Shown here piece after piece: positions 22,501-36,800 of a stretch of 64,000 bases of DNA. Below the pieces are notes generated by a model, which was given only the letters and a program-made list of their open reading frames with translations, searched no databases and was not told where the DNA came from. The stretch is taken from assembly GCA_963924555.1 (NCBI GenBank), contig OZ004583.1:6834582-6898581 (forward strand), read 5' to 3'. Position 1 is the first letter of the stretch; each line of letters opens with the position of its first letter. This DNA comes from Crambe crambe (taxonomy: Eukaryota > Porifera > Demospongiae > Poecilosclerida > Crambeidae). The position numbers and the translations under genes are program-made.

Positions 22501-25500
22501 AATGATCCATTTAAAAAAACATTTAGCTATAATTATGACTGTAAAAATGTATATCTGTCATGTATAATGATCTATTCTGCCCTCAAAAAAATCTTAAAGT
22601 GTAGGGATAGAGCTATCCCAGGCCAGTTGTAGAGGAATGTACGAAGTATGTTGCTGTCTAATAACCATGCAGTTGCAAGAGTTTCATCATGCAACCATGA
22701 TTGTTGGAAATTGGGATATGCTGACACCATTATGAAGAAAACTGAAAGGCAGTAGCTACATGTAAAAAGTGAACAGGATAAAAAGTTTAGTGGGTTAACC
22801 TTTTTGCTAAAGTGAAAGTAAATGCACCAGTTCCCAAAATTACCAAGTTATCATAACAAAACCATTGTCATGATATAGCATCAATATCAAGCTGCTATGT
22901 AGCAACAGCTAGTTAGCTAGGCTGAACAAGATGCATGAGCACTAGCCTGTGACATCTATGAATATACTTGGCATAAACATTGATTTCATAATTACAGTGC
23001 ATCATGCAGTATAATACATAAACCAATAATGCTGACAGTTAGATAACTGGCATAATTTTATGAATCCCGATAATTATGTTTCCTTCACCAAGATCTAGGA
23101 ATCTACAAACCCAAGGGCCCCGAAACGAGGGTGCTACTATGGGCCAAAGGGTTTCTAAACACTGTAGATCCTGTGCCTAACTATTTTAGACTATAGCCAA
23201 TCACATCATCAATTCACTGTACACATCCAGTCCTTAATTAATAGTTTCTGTAAGACGTAGCTACTGCTCAGCCAGCTACACATTGGTGAGGGTGTGGAAT
23301 GCGAGACCAACTTGACCTCAACATGACACTGACTTAGGCAGCTACATAGCTCGGCAGTCAGTGCAGAATGCCAGCGCAAAATGTCTTTTATGGCACTAGC
23401 TATACTCTCAGAGTGTTTCTAACTGGAGTGCAGATAATAATTATCATGATTGTTCAAATGGCTATGGAAATGGTGCATGGTAAGTCCATAATAAGCGTTT
23501 CTAAACCTGAGAGAGACTGTGGCATTCTGTGGAAAAAGGCTTAGCACTACACTACTATAAATATTGTACATGTTATAGCACTAACATTTCTGCTGTTTCC
23601 GTCATTAATTTTATCACCTTTTCTCCCTGAGAATAGATTTACTGGTGTTCTAAGTGAACAGGTATACAGGTTCTACTGATTAAAATATTGGATCAGGTGA
23701 TAGTCTAAGGATAGTGAATATTCTAAATAATAGTTAGACAATGAGACCAAGGGATCTACGGTCTATTTAGAAACCTGAGAGCCCTGGGCTGTAGCGTCCC
23801 GAGCGCAGCGAGGGCGCTACTAAGGGCCCGAAGGTTTCTAAACAGACCGTAGATCCCGTTGGTCGAGGTGTCTAACTCATTTAGACTATAGCCAATCACT
23901 GGAGTTGTTTAATTTACCTCAACCATAGTTGCCAACTTCTGGAAATGGAATATAGGGATAGCCTGTGCGTGTGTGAAATTTTCTAGACCACGCCCACTTT
24001 TTAATTAAACACGCCCATTTTGATAAACTTGACCTTTAAACTTGGGACCGGGAATAGACCTTAGTCTCGCGTAGCCAACCCTTACCAACTGCGAGGGAAG
24101 GGAGACTATCTCGCGGGGCAGACTTGGTTCTTTCCTTGGCCTGCGAGACTACCCTGTAGCTCTATCTGTCGGGACAAGTCATTGTTAAAGCACTATGTCG
24201 GGCGGGACCGGGACAAGAGCTATAATATCGTGAGTGTCCCGGCCAAATTGGGACAGTTGGCAACTATGCTCAACACGCACTTAGAAACAATAACCATGGT
24301 TTTTAAATGCAACAAACATGAATCAGAGCGCACCTAGAAACAATAACCGTGGCCACCGTGATGCATTGCTAGAATTGAACCAATTGGAATGACCATCTTT
24401 ACCGGGTTTACCTAAGGCAAGTGAATTCTAAGTGCTATAAGGCGTGATTCTAAGTGCCATAAGGCGTGATTCTAAGTGAATAGAGTTCACCAAATGGACC
24501 AATGAGATTCCTTGATTATGACTAGCTATAGTCTAATGAATATCAAAATGATATTCACTAGTAATTTGGTACTGGAACCTATTAGCTATTCCTGGAAAAG
24601 ATAATTAAGGACTTGAATGATTCATAGCTTCACATCACGTGGTTTTACTATAGACAAACACACATTGTTATTAATGCGGTGTGCTGGGATTTAGCTATAG
24701 CCATGGACCTAAATTGTCAACCACCTCCCTGTCTTATATGGCTTAGCTACTCAGCTATTGGGCAAGCTGTCTGTCACAGTTTCTTCATTTACCCAATACA
24801 GTATCTGATGATGCTTTCAACAAAACACATCCCTACTTAGAGAACTACTGCTCTCTCTGTCTCTTATTTAGTGTTGATGGATTAGGCATGCCTTTGTTAT
24901 TTCAACTTCTTTTAATATAAAGTTATGCTAACAGTGGCTATTTTGGTGCACAATCTCTATAGAGCATAATACAAATTATGCACCAAAATGGCCATTACAA
25001 ACGCTCTATTGGGTGGGAAGGCAAAGGGAGAAGAAAAGGATTGTGTGCATCTTGTGTGACACATGATTTATAAACTAACTATTGTTCCCAGCAGAGTTTT
25101 TAAAAATCCATGTATTCATGCATGGTAATTTTAACAAACACAGCAATTAGCTAGTCAATGACTTCTGCCTCTGTTATGTTGTTAGCACCCACTCTGAATA
25201 TAGTTAGCTATCTCAATAGCAACTACTGTAGCTAGCCATTTAAGCATTGTACCTTAGCATTAATCTTGTCCATACTGTGTTGTTGCAATTTATAGGATTC
25301 CTACTCGGCTTCACAATTCTGAAGGCTCGATTATCTAGCACTGGCCGGCCAAAGATCTCCGCTCCGCGCCACGCCTCTTAATCTTAATTCTATACTAGCA
25401 GAATAATTAGGCGCGCGGGCGGGTCTCCGTATTATGCACTGCGCGCGCTATGTAAGGTGGACTAGTAAAAATTTAATAGTTAACTGGTCAAGGAACAAGG

Positions 25501-26197
25501 ATGCGGACACACATCACCTATACTGCACCTGCTCAGAAATTGGTATTACTTATTACCTTGCAGTAGCCACCACTTAGCTACATGACTGTAGGAACTATAA
25601 TGCTCACCACAAGCACCAATGGCCATGCAAGTGCCTACAAAAGCCCAGTGCCTACTGTGCAATTATAGCTAATTGGAGAATGCTGCACAGTATATGCACA
25701 GTCATGACCTAAGAGTCATGCTCGCTCTCTGAATTATATTGCATCAGTTGTACCTTACACAGTGTGTGTCTATTATCTATGTCCCCTGTGATCCAACATG
25801 AAAGACCCGTATAGCTATTTCTGATCCCTAGTGCAGTTTTCCATAATATAACTAGCTATGTCCTAACTTTATGGTAAGTTTTGCTGACTCAGCTTACTAT
25901 AATTCATAATTATTGTGCACATACACAATCATATGTACCTGCAATTAGCTAATAGTCTGTATAGCTACATACACACAGCCTAGCAATACTGTTATACAGT
26001 TGTTTCTTCTGCATTAGATTTCAGGTCAATCACCTATGAAAGATATTAAGATAAGTGATAAATCCGGAATAATAACTACAGTATGTGAAGTAATTATAAA
26101 GGAACCTCTAATGATGATCACCCTGAAAAAAGGGCACCGTGGTCACACTTCCACTCTTATTCAGCACCCCAATCAATTGATTATTGCTCATGCGGCA
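22501..26197. other. Intergenic between genes B and C, hairpin repeats
   Basis: No gene recognised. It contains two related hairpins (about 23,085-23,175 and 23,755-23,875) in which ..TAGAAACC.. pairs with GGTTTCTAAAC.. around a GC-rich CCC-GAG loop and AGATCC flanks. There is a short tandem repeat TTCTAAGTGCTATAAGGCGTGA at about 24,425-24,475, a segment near 24,060-24,130 related to 9,540-9,600, and a GC-richer, CpG-containing patch at 25,335-25,455. Confidence 0.5.
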
Positions 26198-26534
26198 TTA
26201 ATAACCTTTCTTTTCGGACTCCTTGTGGCAGTGAGGACAAACCATTACAGTGTTTCCAATGTATTGAAGATGGGCCTTGTTTTTAGAACATTCATTGCAA
26301 ACAACCTACAGAATGAGTTGGTACAGTTGTTGCTATAATGATTATTATCTCTAAAGGAAATCCAAAATACAAAAGATTTCAGAGAATGTGGTAGCTAACT
26401 ATGGTCAAACTCACCTTACCACATGCCCGGCAGTTATTACGAGATTCAATGATTGCATTGCAAGCATAACACTTTTCACTTTCGATGTCCCACTCAGGTT
26501 CTTTGGCTCCAAATATTGCTGGAGAAGCTCTCAT
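26198..26534 (-). CDS. Gene C fourth FYVE finger and long-form stop
   Basis: The first half, 26415-26534, carries [14 protein letters not shown] and NNCRACGK. The second half, 26198-26305, carries [14 protein letters not shown] and [10 protein letters not shown]. The W-D-I-E part resembles the WxxD motif of FYVE domains and CRACGK is canonical, but the basic residues before it are lost (SRNNC in place of RRHHC). Reading on after EKK gives G-Y-stop, so this exon can end the protein. Gene B's last exon ends the same way (HQKKG-stop). Confidence 0.65.
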
Positions 26535-29500
26535 CTTTATAAGTAAGTACATAATAGTGTCACTATATTAACATTGACTAGCTGCTACGTAGCTACCATA
26601 TAGCACTTAATTTTTGAGGGATTTAGCTATATTTCATGAAAGGAGAGTACATTCGTGAAAATTGCAATCTTCAAAAAAAGATCTGCAGAATGAGGTAAGG
26701 TGTGACCAGCTAGCTAGTCTAATGATGCACGTGAGTGTGGAGAGGCGTGGCCTGATACTCACCTAACTAAAATTAATTGCTAGTTGCTAATTTAGCTAGC
26801 GCTCCATTCTTCAAGCAAGTTTAGCACATCTCAAGGCCTAGTAACTACAAGCTAGAAGTAAGTTAGTAGGGCCAAGCAAACTTGATTATTAGTTTCTCAA
26901 CTCATTTCTTGTTAAACAGGATGCGGGCGGGCGGTTATTATTCATTATTTCATTATACTTCCTGTCTTGAAAAATTATTACAACAAGAAAGAAAATATGA
27001 ATATAAAAGCAGTGAAAAGCATGTTGTGGCCATCCACAAGTTCAGATACAGTTCCACAATAGATACAACATCCTCATACCAGATAAATTTGACATGCTGG
27101 CCAAACAACTTGCAGACATCATCCAAGATCAGTTTCTTGTCCACAACACTGACTGGCCGACTAGCACCTTCTCCAGGCTAGTCTTATCATTGGGTGAGAT
27201 CCACCAATAGCTTTGCAAGGACCTCAGAGAAAGTTAGCCCATGTTTCAACAGGCTTTCGATTGTTACTAGGTTTATCAGAGTCATGCTAGGATCACGATT
27301 CTGTAGCTAAATTCAGCAGGTAGATAAGATGGCATACACTATCTCTAGCTTACATGTACACAGCTGAACAATCCACAGGGAGAGGGGAGAGAGACTCAGA
27401 GAGCTAGAGAGACTCTGCTGTGCTGCTGCACACCGTGCGCACTGCGCCGCCAGAGTATGTAGCGCTCACGTGACAAAATTGAATAATGAATAATTTAGGA
27501 AGTTCAGGAAAAGGATGCGGGCGGTGACGAGAAACTAATAATCAAGTTTGCTTCTGTGAATTCAGAAACCAATAGATGATGGATGGCAGGGGAAGAGGGC
27601 AGGGCAGGGCAGGAAGACTGGCTGATAGGTGTGGTGTTAGATTCTACCAAAAGAAAATTGGACCCAATTCATGAAAATATGAATCCCTCGAAAATTAAGT
27701 GCTATACGGTATTAGTAAACTACCGTAATTTGGGAAATTTTCGACTCTAAGATTTTTCGTGTGTTTTATTTTCGTGTTGAAAATTTTTCGTTGTTGTTGA
27801 CTCCACCCACGAAAATTATATCACGTGCTATAGCACGCTTATACACTTAACTTACGCTTGAAGCCATGGCACTAGAGACTTGTGAAAGACCCTTGTGCAT
27901 TAGAGGCTACCACATCTACAAAGAGATCTGGACAGCAGCCATAGGAGAAGTCCTTCCCTGTGAAAGAGAACCCACAAACCCTGAGGATAGGTATGCTGTG
28001 GCTGTCAAGAAGGATGATATAAGGCCACTATTTATAGAATGATTGTTTCCTGTCCACCGCCCGCGTATTGAAAATGTCACCGCATCAAAAAATATTATTA
28101 CTGCCTAGCGCCTGCCATTGCTCATGCGCGCAGTAGAGCGCGCACATTTGGCTTCACATGCAGCTCTTTTTGGGAAAGCCCGTGGTGAATGACTAGTCTC
28201 GCGGGCCGCAAGACTAGTGAATGATGAAGACAGGACCCTTGAGATAAACAACGAAGCAGTAATAGAATAATTATAATAACCGCCCGCCCGCAGCACTTGT
28301 GGATGTTTTCTTGGACAGGAAACTAGGATTCTATAAATAGTGGCCTAATAGTTGGCCATCTACCAAGGAAAGTATCTCGCATATGCACACTTTTCTTAAG
28401 GAGAGGAGGCTCTATTACCTGCACAGTTGCTGGAAGCCGGAGATACTCTCAAGATTTACCCCAGGGAGGCTTGGAGATTCCATGTGATGTTAAATTTGAA
28501 GGCAAGTCCAAGGAAATTCAAAAAGTCAAACATTTATTTAAGAAGACTAAAGTAAAATCATTGTAAATCATGAATTAGCTAAGTAAATTACAACGTATCA
28601 AACAACATGGGAAATAATATTAAGCAGCAATAGGCTCAGTCTTCATCATTAGAACTTGCTGTGACTTCTTCAGGATCACTGTCACTGGCTGAGTCAGAAA
28701 ACTCTGATAGAGAATGAAATTCTGCATCTTCTGGCTCTTGTTCATCCAGAGCATGGCTGATTCCAGAACAAATGAATCCACTGGTAATAAATTGAGGGTT
28801 GTCGCTGATGTAGTGAAACATTTCAACAAGCCATTCTGCTCCAAGCTCCTTCAAAAGTGGTAGTCCAAGATTGATTGGTTCAAGATCACCTTCATCATCA
28901 AGTTGTTCTATAACCTTATCAGCATACCAGTTTTCAAATTTCTTCTTGATAAATTCCTTACCTGGCTTATTTACAGTAAGGTCCATAGGCTGTAGGAGGT
29001 CGGTGGTGTTTGGGGGAAGAAGACACACATGGATATTATTGGAATCTAAAAGCTGGTTAACAGAATCAGTGACCTGTCCTTCGAAGTTGTCCATTATAAC
29101 AATTGCTGCCTTCTCATCCTCATCCTCCTCCTCCCTCAGTTCTTGTCGTTTCGTCTTGATATATGGTATAATAATCTCTTCGATGTACTCCAGCATCGTT
29201 GTTTCCGTGGACCAGTGTTTTGGAGAGTGAGTAATGTTCCAGTCTGATGGAAACTTGTATCGAGGGTGACAGCGAGCTGTTTTGCCTTTATAAATCAATT
29301 GTACTGGAAGAAAATCACCAACTAAGCTTCCACAAAAGACACCTGTTATTTGTCTTTTATCATTTGTGCCAATCATCTCCACTCTTCTTGCTCCCTGCTG
29401 ATCCATTGTCCATGGAGAACAGGGCACAATCCGGATACCTGTCTGATCCCAGTTAAGTATCAGTTCAGGTGGGACTTCTTCCATAGTAGCAACAGTAACG

Positions 29501-30781
29501 ACCTCATCAAGGAATGATTTTTTCACCCGATCAAAATCATCCACGGTGTATTTGCTCTTCGCCGTTGTTGCCTTCCTTCGTACAAACTTCATGCGATTCA
29601 AAAGAGCATAAGCCCAGTGCCTACTAAGATGCACAGGCCCACCAAACTCATCCAGGCTCATCCTATTATACTTCAGCAGTAGCCCTCTAGCTGCTGCTAT
29701 GGCTATACCAGCTGACACTGTCCCTCCTGCTTCCCGTACTTTTCTTAGGTAAAGCTGTACCTTCTCATCCAGAGCATCTCCCAGTAGAAGTGGTCTGCCA
29801 CGCTTCTTCTCAGGAAGAGCTTCTATGTCTTCTAAATCTTCAACTCTTTTCCTTTTAGCTTCAATCAGGTAGCTATCTCGAATTGATCGAGCCGTACTTT
29901 CACTCACTTTCTTCTTTAACTTCCTTGAGAAGTGCCTCGCTGTTGCTGCTACTCCATGATAGCTGGCATACTTTCCTATTTCAGCTCGAAGCTCCGCGCT
30001 AAACTTATTGTATTTTCCACGTTTCTTCTCCTTGGGTTTAAGTACCTCCTGCACTTCTTTGTTGGCTTGAGCGATTGCTATACTCGACATGGATGATGAC
30101 AGTGAACCTCTAGGATTTGGAAGTCCATCCTTAGGACGTAAATAGCGCCTCAGAGACATTCAAACCAGGAGAGCTGCTTCATTTTGACATAGATATCGTG
30201 GTATACCGTATAGTTCAATTTATCTAATAATTCGTCGTTTAATAATTTTCATTGGGAAATATTTTCATTGTAGATTTATTTTCAAGGGAAAAAAATTCGT
30301 TGATACAAGTGCCCCACGAAAAAAATTTAACAGCGAAAATTTCCCAAATTACGGTATATTATTCAATTATCAACTGTCAATAAGTGGGGGCAGTTTACAA
30401 TTCTTGTACAGTTTATATGTACTTGTACTGTACAAGAATTAATGCAATAATACATTCATTGGCATATGGATACAATTAAGATTCTATACGTACAGTGAAA
30501 CCTGTCTAATCAGACTATACCCTTAATTAATGAGACCTGCCACTCCATCCTACAAACAGCACCTATAACAGCTATTTTGATCTCGGCTTTTCACCACTTC
30601 CCTATTAAGGCCGTTCTTTGGCCCACCATAAACACACTCAATGAATTGTGTAGCTAAAAGATGGTCTGCAAAACACACACAAACAACAAAACAAACAAAC
30701 AAGCATACATTCATACATACATGCTCATCAGCTTCCTCGAAAATAGGATTATCCACATTCATTGCAACTGAACCCTAAGGA

Positions 30782-30849
<68 letters not shown>

Positions 30850-33800
30850 CATTATTTACAAGTGGGTGGGTAAGGAATAGCTATGAAGCTATGAATATCA
30901 TTAGTTTACTGGTTAGTAATTGTGACTTGTGGGTCATTAGTACACCAGGATAGACCCCCCCCCCCCCCCCCCCCCCCCCCCCATATGGCATATAGAAACC
31001 AGACATATGAGGTTGTACCGATTTTCAACATTCTTCTTATAATCTTGGAAAACGAATATTACAGCAACATATGTAATTATATGTAGCCACTTCTATAGTA
31101 GATTTTATATCTTGTCATTCTAACATATTAGAGCCCAATAGTAGAGAAAGGTGAGTCATGCATGTTTATAACATTACACTTAGTGTGCAGCATATTAGGC
31201 CTTAGTTACCATAAATTCGCTATAATGAGAACCCGCAACCTTAAGGCAGTACCTTGATTAATACTATTCATGTCATATAGTAATTTGTCAGATTGTCTGA
31301 TTATTATTGTATACCTGGGATGCCTGGCTTTTATTGCCACTTCCACTGAATCTACTCTTGAATTTATCAATTAGTCCTTGATTTTTTGGTTCTTGGTCTC
31401 TTCTCTCATTTGGCTTCATACCATTCTACATAAGCAAAATAATGTGTGGGCTAAAGATGAGAACAAAGTTTGAACTCTATCCTTGGTAGTGCTAAGCCAA
31501 ACTATAACTATATTGGGATGTTAATTTATTTTTATAGTCATGTTCAACAATGAAAATTAATTACCTTGTACAAAATAGTGTAAGGGCGAGCAAAGCAACA
31601 CAGTTTGCATTTAATTTTTTGGAGTTGCATGCTCTCTCATTATAAAATCTATAAGCCCTATCCCTTAAATCAAGCCTTGACTGTCTTTGTTCCGCTGATT
31701 CAGAGCTTCTTCTGGCTCTATCCTTCGCATTCCTTCGGTCTAACCTTGCTCTTTTTTTGGTGCTCAGTTTCGGAGCAGTGTTCATTCGCTTCACTTTCCA
31801 TCGTTATAACTAGCTATTAAAAAGTTAGCTATTTTGCGCATGCGCAGTATTTTACCCTCAGAGCTTGATCGCCACTATCCAGTTTGTATACCATAGAGAG
31901 TGGCTCACTTCGCTCGTGTTTTAGTAGCTAAGCTATAACAATGAATGGAACAAAAATTTCCCAACTTTTTTGTTTTTAGTGTGTGTATTGGGACAATTTA
32001 GTGTGCAGTACACACTTTCGTTTTACAGTGATGCATTTGCATGCTCACATTTCCTTAAAGTATGAGTGCAAAAAATTTCTTCTAAATGAAAATTGAAGTA
32101 GGGATAGCCATAAAATTTAGCTGCATTCCTATCACTCCTAGCCGTCCTAATTTCAATAACCACACCTATATATATCACCCAACTTAAATCCCTACTTTTC
32201 ACTCCCCCTTCAGCAATAAGTGAGTCAAGTAACCCTTTCTTAAAGTATACATACACATAGTTTCATGAATTGATTGAATGTGAGGTTCTAGCTAACTCAC
32301 CTCTTGGGGTTCCTCTATAGTGGTTCCTCCATCTTGAGTGCTTTCCACTGGGTGAGGATTATTAAGATCACCATCATTGTCACAAGATGTTTCCTGAATA
32401 AAATGGTTATAATCATAAGGGGATGGCTGGGGCGGATCCAGGAAATATTCTGACTAGTTTCTTAGCAAATTAGTGATATACTTATGCGTGCGCAAAAATT
32501 TTGAAACCACACCCACTTCTGATTAACCACACCCTCATTCCAGTAGCAGACAATAAGGCTTGCCCGTGCGTGGGCCATGGTTAACCAGCAAAGTCAGCTC
32601 AGATTATAGATAGTGTACGTGCGTATTTTCAAGTGTGCAGACTGTGTGGTTTGAACTCAATAGACTAAACTAACTAGTCTGAACTTTGACCAGTTTCCAG
32701 AAACCTTAGAAACCCCCCTGGATCTGCTACTGGATCACGATGGCCAGTAGATTTCTCATTGATACAAGTGAGGGCCATATTAATATTAAAATGAGAGGTA
32801 TTAGATTCTATATTTCGAGCAGCTCACCTCTGTGATTTCATTTTGAGTTTTTGTCTTAGAGTGAGGTGGGTTTGCAGATGCTTGATCCTGGACAAATATG
32901 AATGTGCATGGTATCATGCTAGCTACGTATCAGTTAATAGTGTAGCCCCTCACTTAGCTAACCTTGAAGCTGCTGCTGTCTGCTAACTATACAAGTGAAA
33001 GGAAAAAAATTATGCTAAATAAAAAGGCCATGTAGGGTTAGTCTGTAGCTACTTTTACATATAGCTAGCAGTTTCTGTAAGCAAACATCAAAATTATGCT
33101 GCGATCACTGCCTCCCACCAAGCTGCTTTAATTGTTCATGTGAGTGTAAAAGATTCGCTTGGTTTAGGCAGTGATGTAGGGATTATTATTGAAGGCAGCA
33201 TAATTTTGATGTTTGTTCACAGAAACTGCTATAGGTAAAAGTACAGACTAACCCTACATGGCCTGTTTATTTAGCATAAAATTTTTTTTCCTTTGTTACT
33301 TTTTATATGACCTTCTCAACTCATTTTTTATTTAGAGAGGCTAGCTAGCTAGCTAGGTACTGGTTGGCACGCACGTACATGCATGTGATTGTGACAGATG
33401 CTCACGCGTGACAAATGACATCATTAATATCAAAATGGCTGACATAATATCATTTATAATGAAAAGTCGTTCAATATGACTGATTATTTTGAAAACTGTG
33501 TGGATAATGATTGTAAAAGCACATTGTGTGATTAGCTATAACTCCTATGAATTTGATTGAAAGGATCATGGAGTTACAACCATCAAAGAAGATGATGAAT
33601 GAATCATAGATTTAGACAGCGGCTGGTGCCGATTGTTGATGCTGTTCTGGAGGAGTCATATCATCATCTTCTGCATTGTTTTCAAGATGTAAGAAGTTTA
33701 GCTGAGCCTGTAGCAAGAATAGAAGAGATACAGAGAGTGCTACTGCACTCTCTGATACACTTTCAGAGGCTGAAACTAGCTATATAGCTACATTCTGTCC

Positions 33801-36800
33801 AAGGCAATGGAGACATGGAGACAGTCTGACAGCAGGTAGCACTCTCTACGTAGGGTTAGTCCGGAATGGATGTGGCTTCTCTCATTAGAACAATACAAAC
33901 AAGACTCTCTGTTATCTCTTCTATTCTTGATACAGGCTCAACTAAACTGCTTACATCTGGAAAACAATGCAGAAGATGATGATATGTCCGCTCAATCTCC
34001 TCCAGAACAGCATCAACTACCGGCACCAGCCCCTGTTTAAATCATTCATCATCATCATCAGATTCATCTTCTTAGCAGGCTGTAACTTCATGATCCTTTC
34101 ACATACGACAATTAAATTCATATCAACTTGTACAGTTATAACCACACAGTTTTCCTCCAGAATAATCATTCATATCAAACAACTTTACATCATAAACGAT
34201 ACTATGTCAGCCATTTTTAAAAAAATTATGACATCATTTGCACGCATGTCTGTCACGATTATGTGCAAGCCATATCATGGTCATATAAAAAGTAAATAAA
34301 CAAGTGAAGGGAAAAAAATCTAAGAAGGCCATGTAGGGTTAGTCTGTATTTTTACCTATAGCAGTTTATGTGAACAAACATCTGCCCTCAATAATAATCC
34401 CTACACCACTCCCTAAACCAAGCAGAACACTTTTACACTGAAATGAACAGCTTGGTGGGAGGCAGTAATGTAGGGATTATTATTGAAGGCAGCATAATTT
34501 TGATGTTTGTTTACAGAAACTGCTATAGGTAAAAGTACAGACTAACCCTGCATGGCCTTTTTATTTAGCATAAAATTTTTTCCCTTCGTAATAATATATA
34601 TAATTACCTTGGGTGTAGTAATTCCAATTAATGTTTTCTTTATTTTCTTGATTACTCCTTGTTCATGGTTTCCACTCTTATCAGGTCCTTCATCCTAAAT
34701 ATAATACAGGAGGTCAGGGTGAAAGATGAAGCCAAACTACAAATTTTAAAGTTAAAGTAGCTATAATAATTATTAATCATAATAATTATGATTGTGGTAT
34801 AGGTATAACTAGCTTATTAATCATGCTATGATAATAACACAATTAATAGTATTCTTTTTAGAGGGCTACTCCAACTTGTGCTTAATTCTTATCAATGAGA
34901 TCATGTGCTTTGGCTGAAAAGTTTGAATAGCTATACATAGCTGTGCAGTTAGATTTACAAAACTATAGCTTATGTTCTAATGTTATATGTCAAGATTTAG
35001 AAATATTATATAAAGTAGGCTACCATTATTATTGGGAAAATGCAAGCATTGTGGAGCGAGTGCAAATGCTCAGTTTACCCAACCTTAGTCATGTAAAGAA
35101 GGCTCGATCCCAATGTTCACACACTAGTACAATTAATGTTAGCTCCTTACATGTACCTTCTGTTCAAGCAATCTACACTCATCGGATTGATCTTCAGTTG
35201 CACCTTCATTCAATTTCTATAGTGATAATTATCAAATATCAATAACTTATCCTGTGTGGCAATATCAAGCTAGTTATATTGTATGGATTGATATTGAGAA
35301 TGATAAAAATTAGTATGAGACTTCTATTTTTGGTTTCTAGCTAGCTATTATTTAATGTTTAACTCACTTTTTGTTGGAGTTGCTCAGTTGGTCCATCTTG
35401 ATTGTGAGGTATGCCATCAGGTCCGATGGGACCATTATTTGGTAGATTGGATTGGTCTTGGGAAGCTCCCTATATTAAATAGAATGCCAAGCTATATAGC
35501 TAGAGTTTCACCACAGCTGTATCTAGGAATTATAATACGTAAGTTAGTTCCTGAATTCACACACCATGCAATACAGGCCTAGAGATAGCATCTCACCATA
35601 GCTGTACCTACAGGAATTATTAGATAGCTAATTTGTTAAACTGTTATAGATTTTTTTTTGAAATTGAAGCAAAACTAGAAGTGAATTCACACTCCATGCC
35701 ATACAGTCTAGATTTCTAGACTGTGAGGTTCTGATGTACATTGCCACAGCCATAACTTCCATGCCATATGGAGTGAAGTGGACTGTCATAATTTTGTCAT
35801 TAGCACATCAATAATGCACAAAAATAACACGAAATATATGTAGCAAGTATATAGACACAGCTTAGAACTGAGGAATCTAATTTTGGATACTAGAAGAAAT
35901 GTTATCTCCACTGTATATTGAGTATAGAAGGCTTTAATTGAATGTTTTCAAAGATGAGTAGTCACTCTTATTTGAAGGATTATAATATGTAGCTTTCTTG
36001 TTTGGACTATGGCTGGTATGAGCATACACATGTTCCAGTTCCATCGTGGAGTAGTTAGGGTTATCAAATTGTATAGCAGTTGAGTTCTATAGAACATACA
36101 AACCATAACTTTTTGTAACCTTTCATATAATACATGGTCTTTACTGTGATCGATGACTCAGAGAATATGAACCTGCTCTATATTAATCTCTCACCCATGC
36201 ATCTTATTAGCTATGCTGTGTTTGGTTGACCATGCTCATGCATGCATTAAACTAGAGAATCTAGGACAAGGAGAAAAAAATCCTCTTTAGAATGTAAATT
36301 CATGGTACTACAAATTGTTTGTTACATTGATTTAGACTTAACAGGTGTGCCTATAAAGTGCTTCTTTTTTCATATGTAGATCCATCACCTATGGTCTCTA
36401 AACTCATAAATACGTGAGGTTGGCCTGTTATAAGTTATGCGTATTGAAACTATGGTCACGTGAGATTAGTGGTATAACCAAAGCATTGCTCCCAATTTAT
36501 ATATGAAAGGTTAGGTCAATTACAGTTATACACTGATAGTACCTGTTCAGTGTGACCACTTGATCCATCTTTCTCTCTATCTATATTTACATATCCTTCA
36601 GGAGTATCTTCAATCTACAATAAAAGGAAGTCAGTAGTTTTATAATTAAAAGTTGTGAAACCTAATGCCCAACAACAAATTTGGAGTGAACCATGGTGCT
36701 TATTTTTAATAAAAGGAACTAAATGCATACAAACAAGACATAGCTACCACTATTTTGGTTATACTTTCCAACATAACCTGGCCACTCTAAAATTGTAGTA

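Larger units (their letters stand above)
27721..30356. mobile_element. pogo/Tigger-like DNA transposon with HIRAN-type passenger
   Basis: Bounded by perfect 23-bp inverted repeats TACCGTAATTTGGGAAATTT+TCG (27,721-27,743 and 30,334-30,356) that begin with TA, the usual target of the Tc1/mariner-pogo superfamily. It contains an uninterrupted transposase on the minus strand and a HIRAN-domain frame on the plus strand, converging on each other. A ~326-bp MITE is inserted in the latter. The identical TIRs and open transposase point to recent activity. It lies in an intron of gene C between 26,534 and 31,315. Confidence 0.85.

Noticed and set aside
28105-28296. 63-codon minus frame
   Set aside because: Lies wholly within the MITE at 28,021-28,346.
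30762-30953. 63-codon frame with a long Arg-Glu repeat
   Set aside because: It is a reading of the (GA)n microsatellite, with no support on either side.
33599-34299. Two open frames on the plus strand
   Set aside because: They lie in the two arms of the inverted repeat at 33.3-34.3 kb, so one is the antisense of the other's source. No domain.
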